Positions 8,909 through 18,477 are shown, counted from the first letter of the stretch. The stretch: DNA of 64,000 bases from Flammeovirgaceae bacterium (GCA_021298355.1 JAJTEH010000003.1:178327-242326), one strand, 5' to 3'. A program made the numbers and translations. Notes: generated by a model from the sequence alone, not told the origin.

Positions 8909-9318
8909 GGCTTGTTTGATTTTGTTGATACAAAGTAACTACTAGCCAAAAGCTTAAATTATTCGATGGATGTAGCGATAACAGGTGTGTAAGGATAATT
9001 GTCTTAAACCTTAATTTCTTTTTTAAACAGCTATTTCGCATTAAAAAAAGACAGAAAATTACTTTCGATTTATCTGTAGATGGTTAGTTAATTTATTTCA
9101 GAATTACTTGAATGATATTCAGTATACTAGTATGTAATTCAATATGTTATAAAATAAATAAAGGTTTATGGTCGTGGGATTTACTTTAAAATAGTTAGCA
9201 TTTCTGCTAAAATCTTACAAGTAGTTTAAAATGTGATTTTAGCACGATAAAAAACAGATTAAGGAGTTTTTTGGTAGAAATCAGCGATAAAATGCTTTTA
9301 CCTAAGTTAGTTTACCGA
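8909..9318. other. 410-base AT-rich intergenic region
   Basis: No convincing gene is visible. It should hold the promoter of the small lipoprotein (near-consensus TTACTTTG about 25 bases upstream of its ATG) and the 3' end of the mtaB transcript. The only structure noticed is a 9-bp inverted repeat GCTAAAATC (9206-9214) / GATTTTAGC (9235-9243), without a T-run. Confidence 0.5.
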
Positions 9319-10644
9319 CTAATGATGTATTAAAACTTCGCTTTCGGTTTCTTCTACCTCAACAAGTCCTTTTTCATTTATGGAACTCAGTTTTACTTTT
9401 TTCAATTCGTTAATCAACAAAGGGTCGTATTGAGCAACCACTCTGATATAATTTTGAGTAAAACCATGCATTAATCCATTTTCCACATCGTTCTCGAACA
9501 ATACGGTAGCTGTTTGGCCAAGATTTTCTTCGTAAAATTTACGTCTCTTTTTGTCGGATAAAATATGGAGCATCTTAGATCGTTCTGCTCTTTTTTTTGC
9601 CGGTACGGTACCGTTCATATCTGCAGCTGCTGTATTATCTCGTTCCGAATAAGTAAAAACATGTAAGTAAGAAACCGGTAACTCATTTAGAAACTGATAG
9701 GTTTCGAGAAAATCTTCGTCTGTTTCTCCCGGAAAACCAACGATAACATCTACACCGATACAGGCATTTGGCATCACTTTTTTGATATGATCTACGCGGC
9801 TTGCATACAGCTCACGCAGGTAACGCCTCCGCATAAGTTTCAGAATTTTATCTGATCCGGACTGAAGCGGAATATGAAAATGCGGAACGAAGCGATTAGA
9901 TTTACTAACAAACTCTATTATCTCGTCTGATAACAAATTAGGTTCGATAGAAGATATTCTAAACCGATCTATTCCTTCTACCTCATCTAGTTGTTTGATT
10001 AAATCAATAAACTTTTCGGCTCTTTTACCGTCTTGTATTCCAAAATCTCCTGTGTTTACACCCGTTAAAACAACTTCACGTACTTCCGTTTCGGCAATCT
10101 GTTTAGCTACCTTACAAATGTTGGCGATGCTATCGCTACGGCTTTTGCCTCGAGCTAATGGAATGGTGCAAAAGGTGCAGGAGTAATCGCAGCCATCTTG
10201 AACTTTTAAAAATGTGCGGGTGCGGTCGTTTATCGAAAAGGATGTTGTAAATGTGTTGGCAGCGCTAATTTCTGACGCAAGTACTGTCGTTTGTTTTGGC
10301 CTTACAAAGCCATCTAACAGTTCTGTTAATCTAAATTTTTCGGCAGCACCAAGCACAGCATCTACACCAGGAATTTCTGCTATTTCTTTAGGTTTTAACT
10401 GTGCGTAACATCCAATAATAGCCACATAAGCATCGGGGTTGATGGCGCGTGCTTCGCGTACTACTTTATGGCATTTTTTATCTGCATTTTCTGTAACTGA
10501 GCATGTGTTGATAATAAAGATATCGGGGTTTTGGGTAAAATCTACTTTAGCAAAACCTTTTTGCTCGAACATCCGCGATATGGTAGATGTTTCGGAAAAG
10601 TTTAGCTTACATCCTAACGTATAAAATGCAACTTTTTTGCTCAT
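9319..10644 (-). CDS. mtaB: tRNA t6A37 methylthiotransferase MtaB
   Basis: A radical-SAM enzyme that converts t6A37 to ms2t6A37 in tRNAs decoding ANN codons. The N-terminal UPF0004 domain starts with FYTLGCKLNFSE, whose cysteine is a cluster ligand. The radical-SAM triad is CDYSCTFC, followed by the MtaB-typical PLARGKSRS. A TRAM domain occupies roughly the last 65 residues. GCKLN rather than GCQMN, and the PLARG context, favour MtaB over MiaB or RimO. I place the start at the ATG of 10642-10644 (MSKK), because the alternative ATG at 10653 falls inside an exact TAnnTTTG promoter element. Confidence 0.93.
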   Translation of the reverse strand: MSKKVAFYTLGCKLNFSETSTISRMFEQKGFAKVDFTQNPDIFIINTCSVTENADKKCHKVVREARAINPDAYVAIIGCYAQLKPKEIAEIPGVDAVLGAAEKFRLTELLDGFVRPKQTTVLASEISAANTFTTSFSINDRTRTFLKVQDGCDYSCTFCTIPLARGKSRSDSIANICKVAKQIAETEVREVVLTGVNTGDFGIQDGKRAEKFIDLIKQLDEVEGIDRFRISSIEPNLLSDEIIEFVSKSNRFVPHFHIPLQSGSDKILKLMRRRYLRELYASRVDHIKKVMPNACIGVDVIVGFPGETDEDFLETYQFLNELPVSYLHVFTYSERDNTAAADMNGTVPAKKRAERSKMLHILSDKKRRKFYEENLGQTATVLFENDVENGLMHGFTQNYIRVVAQYDPLLINELKKVKLSSINEKGLVEVEETESEVLIHH

Positions 10645-10650
10645 AGGCTG

Positions 10651-10658
10651 CAAAGATA
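10651..10658 (-). promoter_or_regulatory. Bacteroidota -7 element for mtaB
   Basis: Minus strand TATCTTTG is an exact TAnnTTTG match. It ends 6 bases before the chosen start and overlaps the longer alternative start, so the mtaB mRNA is nearly leaderless. Confidence 0.65.
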
Positions 10659-10687
10659 CAGAAGTATGGTGTTAGATCGTAAATCGT

Positions 10688-12412
10688 TTAAAGGGCTAAC
10701 AAAAAGCGCTCGAAAGATTTTAGTTTTTCTTCCAAACTTAAATTTGTTTCGTTGTAAGCCGCTGCATTCGGGAGATGTGTATGTACACTTATGTAAAATT
10801 TTATTTTAGGTTCGGTACCCGATGGCCTTACAGAAATTTTTGTACCATCGGCTAGGTAGTACTGCAAAACATCTGATGGTGGAAATGCTAACTTTTTCAC
10901 CTGACCATTACTCATATCTTTTTCTTCCGATTTCTTATAGTCGAGTGCTCTTACCACTTTACTTCCATTCATTTCTGATGGTGCACTTGCCCGGAATTTT
11001 TCCATCATGGCTTTTATGGCGATTTCGCCTTCTTGTCCTTTTTTGGTTAGTGTAATCAGGCTTTCTTTATAAAAGCCAAACTTCACATACATGTCTATCA
11101 ACTCATCTTTTAATGTTTTGCCTTGTGCTTTAGCATCGGCCGCCATTGCTGCAAAAAAAGCACAGGCAGAAACTGCATCTTTATCGCGTACAAAGTCGCC
11201 TACCATATACCCATAGCTTTCTTCTCCGGCTGCAATAAATCTTTCTTTACCTTCTTTGGCATTCATTATTTCGGCAATGTATTTGAAGCCGGTTAAGGTA
11301 TTGTAGCAGGTAACGTTAAGCGCGGTAGCTATAGCATCTATCAGTTCTGTAGTAACAATTGTTTTAGCAATGTAGGCGTCTTTTGTATTCGTCTGATTCT
11401 TCAGAATGAAATACATTAATAGACTAAAGGCCTGGTTGCCGTTTAACAGCTCGAACTGTCCGTTAGAATTTCTAATGCCGATTCCAACCCGATCTGTATC
11501 AGGGTCTGTAGCCATTACAAGGTCGGCACCTGTGTCTATTCCTTTTCTGATAACAAACTCCATAGCACTTCGCTCTTCAGGGTTTGGCGATTGCACTGTA
11601 GGAAAATTTCCATCGGGAAGGGCTTGCTCATTTACCACGTGTACATTGGTAAAACCTATTTTTTGCAGGCATGTAGGAACCATAGTAATGCCTGCACCAT
11701 GTAAACTTGAGTACGCTATTGGGAGAGTATGGTTTGCCAAAATAGTAGCGCGATTTGGTATTAATGAGGTAACAATTTCGTAGTATTTTTCTTCTACTTC
11801 GGCAGGTACTGGTGTGATCAGGTCAGGGTTGGCTTCGAAAAGTATTTCTTCGAATGAAGTGATGGCGTTCACTTCTTCAATTATGTTTTTATCGTGTGGA
11901 GGTACAACCTGAGCGCCATCGTTCCAATAGGCTTTGTACCCGTTGTATTCTTTTGGGTTGTGCGAGGCAGTAATTACCACACCAGAATCGCATTGAAGTG
12001 TGCGCAAAGCAAACGATAGGAGCGGTGTAGGTCGCAGATCGTTAAAAAGATAAACACGAATGCCATTGGCCGAAAAAACAGAGGCAGTAAGATAAGCCAG
12101 GCTTTTACTGTTATTACGGCTATCGTGTGCAACCACTACACGAATGGTTTTTCCCGTAATACTTTTCCTTAAATAATTGGCCAACCCTTGTGTGGCTTTA
12201 CCAACTGTATACTTATTTACACCATTAGAACCAACGCCCATTACCCCTCTTAACCCACCTGTGCCAAATTCCAGTTCTTTGTAAAAAAAGTCTGTAATGG
12301 TTTTATCGTCATTCGTGGTAAGCCACGTTTGTATTTGATTTTTAGACTCATCGTCTACCACTTTGCTGGTTAACCATTGGTTTACCCGCTCTCTTACTGC
12401 TTCGCTTACCAT
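10688..12412 (-). CDS. Phospho-sugar mutase (phosphoglucomutase/phosphomannomutase)
   Basis: An alpha-D-phosphohexomutase of 574 residues, the large PgcA-like form. It shows the active-site phosphoserine S150 in TASHNP, the metal loop DPDTDR, the sugar-binding GEESYG segment and the C-terminal phosphate-binding RPSGTEPKIK. It interconverts sugar-1- and sugar-6-phosphates, feeding glycan and storage polysaccharide synthesis. Preference for glucose or mannose cannot be decided from sequence. The start ATG lies 9 bases after the hppD stop, so it is probably co-transcribed with hppD, an unrelated pathway. Confidence 0.94.
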   Translation of the reverse strand: MVSEAVRERVNQWLTSKVVDDESKNQIQTWLTTNDDKTITDFFYKELEFGTGGLRGVMGVGSNGVNKYTVGKATQGLANYLRKSITGKTIRVVVAHDSRNNSKSLAYLTASVFSANGIRVYLFNDLRPTPLLSFALRTLQCDSGVVITASHNPKEYNGYKAYWNDGAQVVPPHDKNIIEEVNAITSFEEILFEANPDLITPVPAEVEEKYYEIVTSLIPNRATILANHTLPIAYSSLHGAGITMVPTCLQKIGFTNVHVVNEQALPDGNFPTVQSPNPEERSAMEFVIRKGIDTGADLVMATDPDTDRVGIGIRNSNGQFELLNGNQAFSLLMYFILKNQTNTKDAYIAKTIVTTELIDAIATALNVTCYNTLTGFKYIAEIMNAKEGKERFIAAGEESYGYMVGDFVRDKDAVSACAFFAAMAADAKAQGKTLKDELIDMYVKFGFYKESLITLTKKGQEGEIAIKAMMEKFRASAPSEMNGSKVVRALDYKKSEEKDMSNGQVKKLAFPPSDVLQYYLADGTKISVRPSGTEPKIKFYISVHTHLPNAAAYNETNLSLEEKLKSFERFLLAL

Positions 12413-12421
12413 GTTTTTAAT

Positions 12422-13516
12422 TTATAAATTTCCTCGGATGGCTTGTTCACGTTCTATGGCTTCGAATAAAGCTTTAAAATTTCCTTTTCCAAAAGATTTA
12501 GCTCCTCTTCTTTGTATAATCTCAAAGAATAGGGTTGGTCTGTCTTGCACAGGTTTCGTAAATATTTGTAGCAGATAGCCTTCTTCATCGCGGTCTATCA
12601 GTATGTTTAGTTCTTTTAGTGGGGTTAATTCTTCTTCAATCTTGCCTACGCGGTCTAATACATCATCGTAATAGGTGGCGGGCACTTGTAAAAATTCAAC
12701 GCCTCGTTTTCTTAACTCGCCAACGGTGTGTATAATATTGTTGGTAGCAATGGCTATATGCTGTACACCCGGTCCTTTGTAAAAATCAAGATATTCATCA
12801 ATTTGAGATTTCTTTTTCCCTTCGGCAGGTTCGTTTATCGGGAATTTAATGTATCCATTTCCATTTGAAACAACTTTAGACATTAACGCACTGTATTCAG
12901 TGGAGATATCTTTATCATCGAAGGTAACAAGTAGCTTGAAGCCCATTACATCTTCGTAAAATTTCACCCACTTATTCATCGCGCCCAATTCTACGTTTCC
13001 AACGCAATGGTCAACATATTCAAGGCCAATATTTTGTTGTTGATAGTTGCTTTTACGAGGTTGATAGCCCGGAAGAAATACTCCGAAATAATTCTTTCTT
13101 TCAACGAATGTATGCACGGTATCTCCGTATGTTTGGATTGAAGCGATTTTAACTTCGCCAAAGGCATCGGTAAGGGTTTGAGGTGTGTGTACAGCAACAG
13201 CGCCACGAGATGTTGTTTCTGCAAAAGAGTGAGTGGCATCATCTACCCATAGAGCAAGTACTTTAACACCATCGCCATGTTTTTTAACGTGCTCTGCTAT
13301 TTCGCTATCGGGTTGTAAGGCAGAAGTTAGCACTAACCTTATCTTATTTTGTTTTAATACATAAGATGCTCTATCTCGCACTCCGGTTTCGGGCCCGGCA
13401 TAGGCAATTAACTCATACCCGAAAGCATATTGATAGAATAGGGCAGATTGCTTGGCATTGCCTACGTATAGTTCGATATAGTCGGTTCCGTTAATGGGTA
13501 AAAAGTCTTGAGCCAT
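12422..13516 (-). CDS. hppD: 4-hydroxyphenylpyruvate dioxygenase
   Basis: The enzyme converts 4-hydroxyphenylpyruvate to homogentisate in tyrosine catabolism. It has two vicinal-oxygen-chelate halves. The iron ligands are visible as H170 (YVDHCVGNV), H253 (VQHIAIAT) and E332 (LFFEIIQRRG), and the C-terminal FGKGNFKALF active-site helix is intact. Length (364) fits. Homogentisate dioxygenase and fumarylacetoacetase are not in the window, so the rest of the pathway lies elsewhere. It is divergent from the 119-residue acidic protein gene. Confidence 0.97.
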   Translation of the reverse strand: MAQDFLPINGTDYIELYVGNAKQSALFYQYAFGYELIAYAGPETGVRDRASYVLKQNKIRLVLTSALQPDSEIAEHVKKHGDGVKVLALWVDDATHSFAETTSRGAVAVHTPQTLTDAFGEVKIASIQTYGDTVHTFVERKNYFGVFLPGYQPRKSNYQQQNIGLEYVDHCVGNVELGAMNKWVKFYEDVMGFKLLVTFDDKDISTEYSALMSKVVSNGNGYIKFPINEPAEGKKKSQIDEYLDFYKGPGVQHIAIATNNIIHTVGELRKRGVEFLQVPATYYDDVLDRVGKIEEELTPLKELNILIDRDEEGYLLQIFTKPVQDRPTLFFEIIQRRGAKSFGKGNFKALFEAIEREQAIRGNL

Positions 13517-13605
13517 GGTTATGTGTTTTCAAACGTTTGTAAAATTAAAACTTGCCAGGCTTTTTAAAAATTAACCTTTCTTTAATCTTTGTGAAAATTT
13601 ACTGC

Positions 13606-13965
13606 ATGGACGCAACAGCACTCGACAAGGCCCTTACTGCCTTAATTGCCAAAAAAGAAGCTTTGGCTAAAATTGATTACAATAACCCTAAATACGATGA
13701 TTTAGAGGATGAACTCCATGATTTGGAAGATGATTTTCAAGATAAATATGGAGATTATCTGGAAGGCGTTTTGCAAAAAGTGCACGACAAATTTTGTTCG
13801 GAAAACGATGTGTTGATGCCTGTGGCATATTTAGGTAATGGTGTTGCTGTAGATGCAGATGCACATCCGGGTAAAAATGCTAAGTTGTTGCTGGTTGCTG
13901 GGCCCCCTCGTATAGTGCTGGTTGTAGGAAAAGACAAGCAAGAAGTAGTGTGGACTTTGGCCTGA
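13606..13965 (+). CDS. Conserved-looking acidic hypothetical protein
   Basis: I do not recognise this 119-residue protein. The start chosen is ATG at 13606 (MDATALDKAL); a frame beginning 54 bases upstream would be mostly untranslated AT-rich leader. The N-terminal half is helical and very acidic (about residues 20-50, rich in Asp and Glu: DDLEDELHDLEDDF). The C-terminal half looks like a small beta domain (AYLGNGVAVDAD, LLLVAGPPRIVLVVG). It has no signal peptide or membrane segment, so it is cytoplasmic. It is monocistronic, plus-strand among minus-strand genes, and ends at a strong terminator. Confidence 0.75.
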   Translation: MDATALDKALTALIAKKEALAKIDYNNPKYDDLEDELHDLEDDFQDKYGDYLEGVLQKVHDKFCSENDVLMPVAYLGNGVAVDADAHPGKNAKLLLVAGPPRIVLVVGKDKQEVVWTLA

Positions 13966-13982
13966 TGAAAGAAACAATAAAG

Positions 13983-14012
13983 AAAAAGGGTAGTGGTTTA
14001 ACTACCCTTTTT
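13983..14012 (+). terminator. Intrinsic terminator
   Basis: AAAAAGGGTAGT pairs with ACTACCCTTTTT around a 6-base loop, 17 bases after the acidic-protein stop. The A-run/T-run flanks allow it to work for both strands, but the distance to lepB (over 100 bases) makes the plus-strand role primary. Confidence 0.85.
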
Positions 14013-14120
14013 TGTTGGTCTTGCGTAAGGTACAATATGGTTTATATTTTGCGTTGTGCTTTTGTCAAGTCCACGATGTAATTTGTGAATTAATACTTCT
14101 ACAAACCTTTTGGCAATTTG

Positions 14121-15269
14121 TTATTCAATAAGTTTGAAGAATCTGCTCCAACGAACTTTGCTAAAGAAACTCTCTTTAGGATCCAGCGATAGCCAAATGA
14201 AAAATGCTTTGCCTACAATATGGTCTTCTGGCACAAAACCCCAATATCGAGAGTCTAACGAGTTATGGCGGTTATCACCCATCATAAAATAATAGTTTTG
14301 CTTAAAGGTATACGTACTTACTTGTTCGCCATTTATAAACAATTTACCATTTTCAATTTTAGCATCATCGTTATGGTCGTAAAGGGTTATCATTTGTCCG
14401 TACAAACTTAGTGTGGTTGTATCAATAGATATGGTCATTCCTTCTTTAGGTACTACCAATGGGCCAAAGAAGTCTCCGTTCCATGGAAAACGGGTAACGT
14501 CTGGATATATGTTCGATTCAGTATCTTCTTTGGTACGTGTTATAAACCCTTTATCCTGGCTAAAAGTGGAAATTTTAACATCTTTTATAAAGGGTAATTT
14601 TTTTAAATCTGCTGCAATTTCCTCTGTAATGTTCATTTGGTAAACAACAGCATCGGCTGGCCTGAATACAACCATATAATCTGAAATCTTATACTGTTTT
14701 AAAACTCTTTCATTTATATCGCTTGCAGCCGTTACCAAATAGCTGAATTGCATAAGCGGTGGGTTTTCACTGGCTTTACCATTTACAAAAACTTGTCTGT
14801 CAGTAATTGAAATGGTATCGCCCGAAATAGCCACACAGCGCTTGATGTAGTTAGTTTTTAAATCTACCGGATAATCTATGTTTTCATTTAAATCTTTAGG
14901 TGGAACGTTAAATACAACCACGTCATTTCTTTTTACTTCGCTAATACCCGGTAATCTGTACTGAGGGAGTTGAATCCAGTCGAGATAAGACGGAACATTA
15001 GTAAACCAGATTTTTTGATGTGTAAGTGGAATTTGAAGAGGAGTTTTTGGTGTGCGGGTACCATAGTGGAATTTGCTAACAAATAAGAAATCGCCAACTA
15101 ATAATGATTTCTCCATTGATTCTGTGGGTATAGTGTACGCCTCCATTATTAGCCAGCGTATTAACGTAGCAGCTACTACTGCAAACGTAATGGCATCTAG
15201 CCATTCGCGTGCAACAGATTTCGGCTTTTCTTCTTTTTTAGCTTTTTTCTCCCAGAACTTCCAGTTCAT
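14121..15269 (-). CDS. lepB: Signal peptidase I
   Basis: This inner-membrane serine protease removes signal peptides from exported proteins. One N-terminal membrane helix (about residues 25-43) is followed by box B with the catalytic Ser51 (IPTESMEKSLL) and box D with the catalytic Lys143 (NYIKRCVAISGD). Box E is near the C-terminus (MGDNRHNSLDSRYWGFV). At 382 residues it carries the long periplasmic insertion, between boxes D and E, seen in Bacteroidota. It is the last gene of the parA-parB-DUF5683-dapB-lepB series, 59 bases after dapB. Confidence 0.97.
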   Translation of the reverse strand: MNWKFWEKKAKKEEKPKSVAREWLDAITFAVVAATLIRWLIMEAYTIPTESMEKSLLVGDFLFVSKFHYGTRTPKTPLQIPLTHQKIWFTNVPSYLDWIQLPQYRLPGISEVKRNDVVVFNVPPKDLNENIDYPVDLKTNYIKRCVAISGDTISITDRQVFVNGKASENPPLMQFSYLVTAASDINERVLKQYKISDYMVVFRPADAVVYQMNITEEIAADLKKLPFIKDVKISTFSQDKGFITRTKEDTESNIYPDVTRFPWNGDFFGPLVVPKEGMTISIDTTTLSLYGQMITLYDHNDDAKIENGKLFINGEQVSTYTFKQNYYFMMGDNRHNSLDSRYWGFVPEDHIVGKAFFIWLSLDPKESFFSKVRWSRFFKLIE

Positions 15270-15328
15270 ATTTGATAACGTATTTAGATTTTTTTTTGCA
15301 AATAAAGAGATTTGTCGCCAGAAGTTGG

Positions 15329-16042
15329 TTAAAATTTCAGGTAGTCGGCCATGCTTAACATACCTTTTTTATTGTTGGCCACTATCCACTCGGCAATGGC
15401 CAATGCCCCTGATGCAAAACCTTCTCTGGAAAATGCTTCGTGTTTTATGGTTATTTCGTCAACCTTACTGGTGTATGTTATTAAATGTGTACCTGGTACT
15501 TCTCCTTCGCGCTTCGCCTCTATAGCCAGGGTTTGCTTATTGGTTGTTTGCCCAAGTTGGTAAGCAGTATAGCTATTGTTGTTTTTTATGATTCCTTCGG
15601 CCAAGGTAATGGCTGTTCCGCTGGGTGCATCTTTTTTATGGATGTGGTGTATTTCTTCCAACTTAGAAGTATACTGTTGAAAAGGCTGCATGAGTTTAGC
15701 CAGTTTTTCGTTGAGTTGAAAAAACAGGTTAACGCCAATACTGTAATTAGAGGCATAAAAGAAAGTTCCGTTATGTTGGTTGCAAAGTTGTTCTATTTCG
15801 GGTAAATGGTGCAGCCAACCTGTTGTGCCACTTACTACGGGTATACCTCGCTTTAGGCAAGTGCTTACGTTTGTAAATGCAGCTTCCGGGTGGGTAAACT
15901 CAATAGCAACATCAGCCATGAAAGCAGATAACGTTGAGGTATTGGTTTCGTCTATTCGTGCTGTAATAGTGTGCAATCTTTCTAAGGCGAGGGCTTCTAT
16001 TGCTTTGCCCATTTTTCCGTAGCCGATAAATGCAATATTCAT
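15329..16042 (-). CDS. dapB: 4-hydroxy-tetrahydrodipicolinate reductase
   Basis: An NAD(P)H-dependent reductase of the diaminopimelate/lysine pathway. The Rossmann motif is GYGKMGKAIE at the N-terminus, followed by SGTTGWL, and the catalytic segment HHIHKKDAPSGTA lies in the middle. At 237 residues it is slightly shorter than the usual 240-270. It overlaps the end of the DUF5683 gene by 4 bases, so they are translationally coupled. Another lysine-pathway gene, dapD, is 27 kb away in this window. Confidence 0.95.
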   Translation of the reverse strand: MNIAFIGYGKMGKAIEALALERLHTITARIDETNTSTLSAFMADVAIEFTHPEAAFTNVSTCLKRGIPVVSGTTGWLHHLPEIEQLCNQHNGTFFYASNYSIGVNLFFQLNEKLAKLMQPFQQYTSKLEEIHHIHKKDAPSGTAITLAEGIIKNNNSYTAYQLGQTTNKQTLAIEAKREGEVPGTHLITYTSKVDEITIKHEAFSREGFASGALAIAEWIVANNKKGMLSMADYLKF

Positions 16043-16641
16043 GGATTAAATCTAAAGGTAAGCGCTAAACCACCTTGTGTGCCCGTCCAGACATCGTTGG
16101 TTAGTTTAGGTTCGAGACGAACTTTTAAATTAGGGTTAACATCAAATTCTTTCAGGTGTGCATCTACATGGGCATCGGTTATTTGTAACAAGTACCATAA
16201 GCCTGCCATGATGATGAAAAAATCTCGCTCGCGTCTGTAACGATCAATAACAGTTCTTAACTGGCCTTCGGTAAAACCACTGGCACCGGTTCTGTTTCCG
16301 GAATTGATTACATCAAATAACTCTACTTTATATTTAGAATAACTATTGTTATAAGAATTAATGTAAAACCCGAAAAAGGCAAAGCCACCGTATACTAAAG
16401 GAACTTTCCAATATTTTTTATTATAAACTTGCCCCGATCCGGGTAAAACGGCAGCCAGCAAAAGAGCACGTTGCGGATCAAATCGGTCGGCATAACTGCG
16501 CATACGTACGGAATCATCTGTGTTTTCCGTGATGATAATAGTTTTTGTTGTATCGGCTTGTGCAAAGGCAACATGGTGCGCCAGTGTAAAAAACGAGCAC
16601 ACACAAATTTTAAGCAAAAAACTTTTAATGAATGATAACAT
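16039..16641 (-). CDS. DUF5683 family membrane protein
   Basis: A protein of about 200 residues with a signal peptide-like N-terminus (MLSFIKSFLLKICVCSF, ending VAFAQ). The conserved DUF5683 core includes PQRALLLAAVLPGSGQVYNKKYWKVPLVYGG, two short hydrophobic segments, and a C-terminal strand ending LALTFRFNP. Function is unknown, but this family recurs beside parAB-dapB-lepB in Bacteroidota. I choose the ATG at 16641 because the further upstream ATG (16671) overlaps an exact TAnnTTTG element. That also suggests a second promoter inside the parAB series. Confidence 0.82.
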   Translation of the reverse strand: MLSFIKSFLLKICVCSFFTLAHHVAFAQADTTKTIIITENTDDSVRMRSYADRFDPQRALLLAAVLPGSGQVYNKKYWKVPLVYGGFAFFGFYINSYNNSYSKYKVELFDVINSGNRTGASGFTEGQLRTVIDRYRRERDFFIIMAGLWYLLQITDAHVDAHLKEFDVNPNLKVRLEPKLTNDVWTGTQGGLALTFRFNP

Positions 16642-16668
16642 GATGCGCCTTTCTTTGCAAATACCGTG

Positions 16669-16676
16669 CAAAGGTA
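16669..16676 (-). promoter_or_regulatory. Bacteroidota -7 element for DUF5683-dapB-lepB
   Basis: Minus strand TACCTTTG is an exact TAnnTTTG match. It lies 28 bases upstream of the chosen DUF5683 start, in the gap after parB, and implies an internal promoter. Confidence 0.6.
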
Positions 16677-16706
16677 AACAATAAGCCTAGTTTTTTTCTG
16701 AACGAT

Positions 16707-17624
16707 TTAGGAAACCCTCAGAATATCAAGTATCCGGTTTAAATCTTCTACAGACAAAAAGGGTATTTTTATCTCTCCTTTTTTTCCATCGCTTTTGATA
16801 TAAACACGTGTACTGAAATGGGAGGAAAGCTTGGATTGTAGTTGAGATATTTCGCGTGCTACTTGTTGTGTAGCCACATTAGCTTGTTGTTTTTCCAGGT
16901 TTTTTTGCTGGCTAAACTCGCGCACTAATTCTTCCACTTTGCGAACCGATAAATCTTCGGCAATTACTTTTTTGTAGATGTATAATTGTTGATCCGGATT
17001 TTCAACATTAATGATAGCCCGGGCATGCCCCATCGATAGTTGATTGTCGCGTACAGCTATTTGAATATCCGGAGGAAGTTTAAGTAACCTGAGATAGTTC
17101 GTTACGGTTGCACGGTTTTTACCTACGCGGTCTCCTAATTGTTCTTGTTTTAAATTACATTCTGTAAGAAGGCGTTGGTAGCTGAGTGCAATTTCTATAG
17201 CATTTAAGTTTTCGCGTTGTATGTTTTCAATTAATGCCATTTCCAGCATTTGCTGGTCATCGGCAGAACGTATATAAGCGGGTATTTTTTCGAGGCCTGC
17301 AATTTTCGAGGCCTGAAATCTGCGTTCTCCTGAAATTAACTGGTATTGGTTTTCAGCTAATCTTCTTACCGTAATGGGTTGAATTATTCCATGTACTTTA
17401 ATAGACTCAGCTAATTCCAACAGAGCGAGTTCATCGAAGTGTGTGCGTGGCTGAAAAGGATTTGTTTCAATATGCGAAACCGGGATTTCGTTAATGCCGC
17501 TGATTGGCGAGGCAACCAGTTGCGAATCGGTATAGGCAGGTGTTTCTACTTCTAGTTTATCGGTAGTATCGCTATCGCTTAACAAGGCATTTAATCCACG
17601 GCCCAGGGCTTTCTTCTTACTCAT
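16707..17624 (-). CDS. parB: Chromosome partitioning protein ParB
   Basis: A centromere-binding CTPase that loads at parS and slides on DNA. The 305-residue protein has the short N-terminal [12 protein letters not shown] peptide that stimulates ParA, the ParB/Srx CTP-binding fold with GERRFQASK (box II) and [11 protein letters not shown] (box III), the helix-turn-helix region around [19 protein letters not shown], and a C-terminal dimerisation domain. Its start overlaps the parA stop (ATGA), so the two are translationally coupled. Confidence 0.97.
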   Translation of the reverse strand: MSKKKALGRGLNALLSDSDTTDKLEVETPAYTDSQLVASPISGINEIPVSHIETNPFQPRTHFDELALLELAESIKVHGIIQPITVRRLAENQYQLISGERRFQASKIAGLEKIPAYIRSADDQQMLEMALIENIQRENLNAIEIALSYQRLLTECNLKQEQLGDRVGKNRATVTNYLRLLKLPPDIQIAVRDNQLSMGHARAIINVENPDQQLYIYKKVIAEDLSVRKVEELVREFSQQKNLEKQQANVATQQVAREISQLQSKLSSHFSTRVYIKSDGKKGEIKIPFLSVEDLNRILDILRVS

Positions 17625-18397
17625 TTTGCTTTACCGTTTTTCTTTAAAATTTCGTTGGCGAGGTTTAAATAACTGATGGCTCCTTTGCTTTCGGCATCGT
17701 GCACGATAGCCGGCAAGCCAAACGATGGAGATTCGCTTAATTTTACGTTACGAGGAATAATGGTTTTGAATGTCATTTTTTGGAAATGTGTACGCACTTC
17801 TTCTACAACCTGGTTACCCAAACTCGTACGCGAATCGTATAAGGTTAACAAAATACCTTCAATCTCTAACTTCGGGTTTAATCTGGTTTGAATGATTTTG
17901 ATGGTATTCAATAATTTTCCTAATCCTTCTAACGCAAAATATTCGCATTGTACTGGAATGATGATGGCATCGGCTGCGGTTAACGCATTTATCGTAATTA
18001 AGCCTAAAGATGGGGAACAGTCTATGATGATATATTCGTATTGATCTTTAATTGATTTTAACGCATCTCGCATTTTTTCTTCGCGCTTTTCTATGCTTAC
18101 CATTTCTACTTCTGCACCAACGAGATCGATGTGCGAAGGCATGATGTCGAGCATCTTAAGATTGGAATTGGTAACAGTGGCATCTTTTGGTTTTACACCA
18201 TCTACCATGCACTCGTAAATTCCATTCTCAACATCTTTTGGATTAATACCGAGGCCCGAGGTAGAATTAGCCTGTGGGTCTGCATCTACTAGTAAGGTTT
18301 TGTGCTCTAAAACTGCAAAACTTGCGGCCAGATTAATGGCGGTAGTTGTTTTTCCTACTCCACCTTTTTGGTTTGCGATAGCGATTATTTTTCCCAT
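17621..18397 (-). CDS. parA: Chromosome partitioning ATPase ParA (Soj)
   Basis: A MinD/ParA-type ATPase that forms the DNA-bound gradient driving ParB-parS segregation. The deviant Walker A KGGVGKTT lies close to the N-terminus, Walker A' is [12 protein letters not shown], and Walker B is [11 protein letters not shown] start it at ATG 18397 ([10 protein letters not shown]), giving about 258 residues. The longer frame to 18436 would run through a hairpin and the promoter. Its upstream region contains the candidate replication or partition site described separately. Confidence 0.96.
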   Translation of the reverse strand: MGKIIAIANQKGGVGKTTTAINLAASFAVLEHKTLLVDADPQANSTSGLGINPKDVENGIYECMVDGVKPKDATVTNSNLKMLDIMPSHIDLVGAEVEMVSIEKREEKMRDALKSIKDQYEYIIIDCSPSLGLITINALTAADAIIIPVQCEYFALEGLGKLLNTIKIIQTRLNPKLEIEGILLTLYDSRTSLGNQVVEEVRTHFQKMTFKTIIPRNVKLSESPSFGLPAIVHDAESKGAISYLNLANEILKKNGKAK

Positions 18398-18417
18398 GTG
18401 TATTTTTTCAAAATGAA

Positions 18418-18442
18418 GAAGCCTTGCTTTTGGCAAGGCTTC
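18418..18442 (-). other. Hairpin at the 5' end of the parAB transcript / yidC terminator
   Basis: GAAGCCTTGC (18418-18427) pairs with GCAAGGCTTC (18433-18442). It lies 154 bases beyond the yidC stop and 20 bases before parA. The outer base of the stem is also the last G of the parA -7 element, and the following T-run is weak. So it may be either a yidC terminator or a leader hairpin of parAB mRNA. Confidence 0.55.
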
Positions 18443-18449
18443 AAAGATA
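18442..18449 (-). promoter_or_regulatory. Bacteroidota -7 element for parAB
   Basis: Minus strand TATCTTTG is an exact TAnnTTTG match, 44 bases upstream of the parA ATG. Transcription would start inside the adjacent hairpin. Confidence 0.6.
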
Positions 18450-18477
18450 ACAGGCAGTTTGTGCTATACCCGATTTA

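Noticed and set aside
8829..9041. 70-codon minus-strand frame overlapping the small lipoprotein
   Set aside because: Its translation lacks any signal or motif, while the frame with the lipobox (8753-8908) does. The lipoprotein frame was kept.
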